A stretch of 7,100 bases of DNA from contig SYCH01000179.1 of the NCBI GenBank assembly GCA_005787025.1, forward strand, positions 1-7,100, given 5' to 3'. Position numbers and translations under genes: made by a program. Of this stretch, positions 6,565 through 7,100 are shown in pieces (position 1 is the first letter of the stretch; every line of letters starts with the position of its first letter). The notes under the pieces are model-generated. The model saw only the letters and a program-made list of their open reading frames with translations, was not told the origin of the DNA and made no database searches. The DNA is from Actinomycetota bacterium (GTDB taxonomy: Bacteria; Actinomycetota; Acidimicrobiia; Acidimicrobiales; Ilumatobacteraceae).

Positions 6565-6704
6565 GGGATCGTTCTTATCACTTGAGCAACGTTGGGCGCA
6601 CACCGTCGGCGAGGAATCCGCGCCCTATCGAGAACGCCTCGCTGCTTGCTATTGTCGGACCTGAGGCGGGCCGCGGGGGTCCCGATCGGAATCGTGGGGG
6701 AATC
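6565..6704. promoter_or_regulatory. divergent promoter region between the DUF35-ltp operon and a lipoprotein gene
   Basis: About 140 bases between opposing starts (101 if the GTG at 6603 is used). It must hold the promoters of both transcription units. On the plus side GGGGGA (6696-6701) is a plausible ribosome site for the ATG at 6705. On the minus side TGATAAGAA lies just upstream of the GTG at 6564 and could be an extended -10 for a leaderless message. No KstR box (AAC-N2-GTT) and no copy of the 2515-2530 palindrome is visible. Neither promoter can be assigned firmly by eye. Confidence 0.35.
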
Positions 6705-7100
6705 ATGAACAGCAAACTTCGCTCGACACAGGCCATGGTCGCGATCGCATTGGTCGCCATCACCGCGGTCGGCTGCTCGAATCGCGAGGAAGGTGGCGAC
6801 ACGACGAGCGCACCGACCACCGAGGCCCCCTCGACCGAGTCTCCGTCGGGTTCCGAGGCGCCGACCACCGACGCGCCGACCTCCGTGATGTTCGGCGACA
6901 TGGCGAGCCCGTGTGGCCCGGCCACTGACGCCGGAGTTCCCTCCATCGCCGAGGGTCAGAACGGAGGCGACACCCTGCGTCTCGGCACGGCCACCGATCA
7001 CGGTTACGAAGCGGCCCCCGGTCTGACCATCGAGATGCTCGACGCCGCCGAGGCCTTCGCGGGCTGGTGCAATGCCCAAGGCGGCGTGCGCGGTCTACCC
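6705..7100 (+). CDS. secreted lipoprotein, probable ABC-transporter solute-binding protein (periplasmic-binding fold type 1), C-terminus cut off
   Basis: Only the first 132 residues are in the window. The N-terminus is a lipoprotein signal: positive MNSKLR, a hydrophobic stretch (about 10-22), then the lipobox AVGC with Cys24 as the lipidation site, so the mature protein should be anchored outside the membrane. A flexible Thr/Pro/Ser/Glu-rich linker (about 29-61, with repeated APTTEAP / EAPTTDAP units) follows. The domain starts near 88 with DTLRLGTATD and continues to AFAGWCNAQGGVRGLP. The pattern of a first strand followed by a helix ending in xxN-x-GGVxG is typical of type 1 solute-binding proteins of branched-chain amino acid-type transporters. 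Cys70 and Cys122 could form a disulfide. The ATG at 6705 has GGGGGA just upstream. It is divergent from the sterol operon; ligand and any functional link to it are unknown. Confidence 0.75.
   Translation, partial: MNSKLRSTQAMVAIALVAITAVGCSNREEGGDTTSAPTTEAPSTESPSGSEAPTTDAPTSVMFGDMASPCGPATDAGVPSIAEGQNGGDTLRLGTATDHGYEAAPGLTIEMLDAAEAFAGWCNAQGGVRGLP

Noticed and set aside
6587..6594. CAACGTTG as a possible KstR operator upstream of the DUF35-ltp operon
   Set aside because: A KstR box needs AAC and GTT separated by two bases; here they touch, and the outer bases do not fit.
6657..6682. GGACC ... GGTCC inverted repeat upstream of the lipoprotein gene
   Set aside because: Only 5 base pairs with a 16-base loop, expected by chance in GC-rich DNA; no other sign of an RNA element.
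6807..6885. Repeated Thr/Pro/Glu/Ala codons in the lipoprotein as a DNA repeat element
   Set aside because: The repetition is at the protein level, in a low-complexity linker typical of actinobacterial lipoproteins, with imperfect DNA copies.

Overview
The window is a compact, GC-rich stretch of an actinobacterial chromosome. I infer an actinobacterium from the heavy G/C bias at third codon positions, GTG starts, tightly packed acyl-CoA genes and, above all, gene content and order. A member of the Acidimicrobiia or a mycobacterial relative would fit, but the sequence alone does not settle the class. No RNA genes, mobile elements or CRISPR arrays are seen, and no gene-free stretch exceeds about 140 bases.

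Layout. On the minus strand, a sterol/fatty acyl-CoA ligase (943-2511) is followed after 2 bases by an alpha-methylacyl-CoA racemase that runs off the left edge (1-940). A 49-base divergent gap separates the ligase from a plus-strand enoyl-CoA hydratase (2561-3361). The hydratase converges, with only 12 bases between stop codons, on a four-gene minus-strand operon. In transcription order that operon is: a DUF35/OB-fold protein without zinc cysteines (6085-6564), a second DUF35 protein with an intact zinc ribbon (5591-6088), and two thiolase-fold proteins (4533-5591 and 3374-4531). These genes overlap by 4 bases, overlap by 1 base, and are 1 base apart. A divergent lipoprotein, probably an ABC-transporter solute-binding protein, starts at 6705 and runs off the right edge.

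Interpretation. Recalled family sequences (no search was run) place five of these gene types as counterparts of the Mycobacterium tuberculosis Rv3515c-Rv3523 cholesterol side-chain locus: fadD19, echA19, Rv3521 (a double DUF35 protein), ltp4 and ltp3. The divergent fadD19/echA19 pair and the order DUF35-ltp4-ltp3 are both kept. In rhodococci fadD19, ltp3 and ltp4 are reported as needed to remove C-24-branched (plant-type) sterol side chains. The proposed division of labour is as follows. FadD19 activates the side-chain carboxylate to a CoA thioester. The racemase sets the C-25 stereocentre. EchA19 hydrates an enoyl-CoA. The Ltp3/Ltp4/DUF35 set carries out the C-C cleavage (aldol-lyase) step.

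Most notable points: the double DUF35 protein is split here into two overlapping genes, one zinc-binding and one not; both thiolase-fold proteins lack the thiolase cysteine; a hairpin carries the stop codons of both converging genes; and a palindrome sits in the ligase/hydratase promoter where a KstR box would be expected but is absent.
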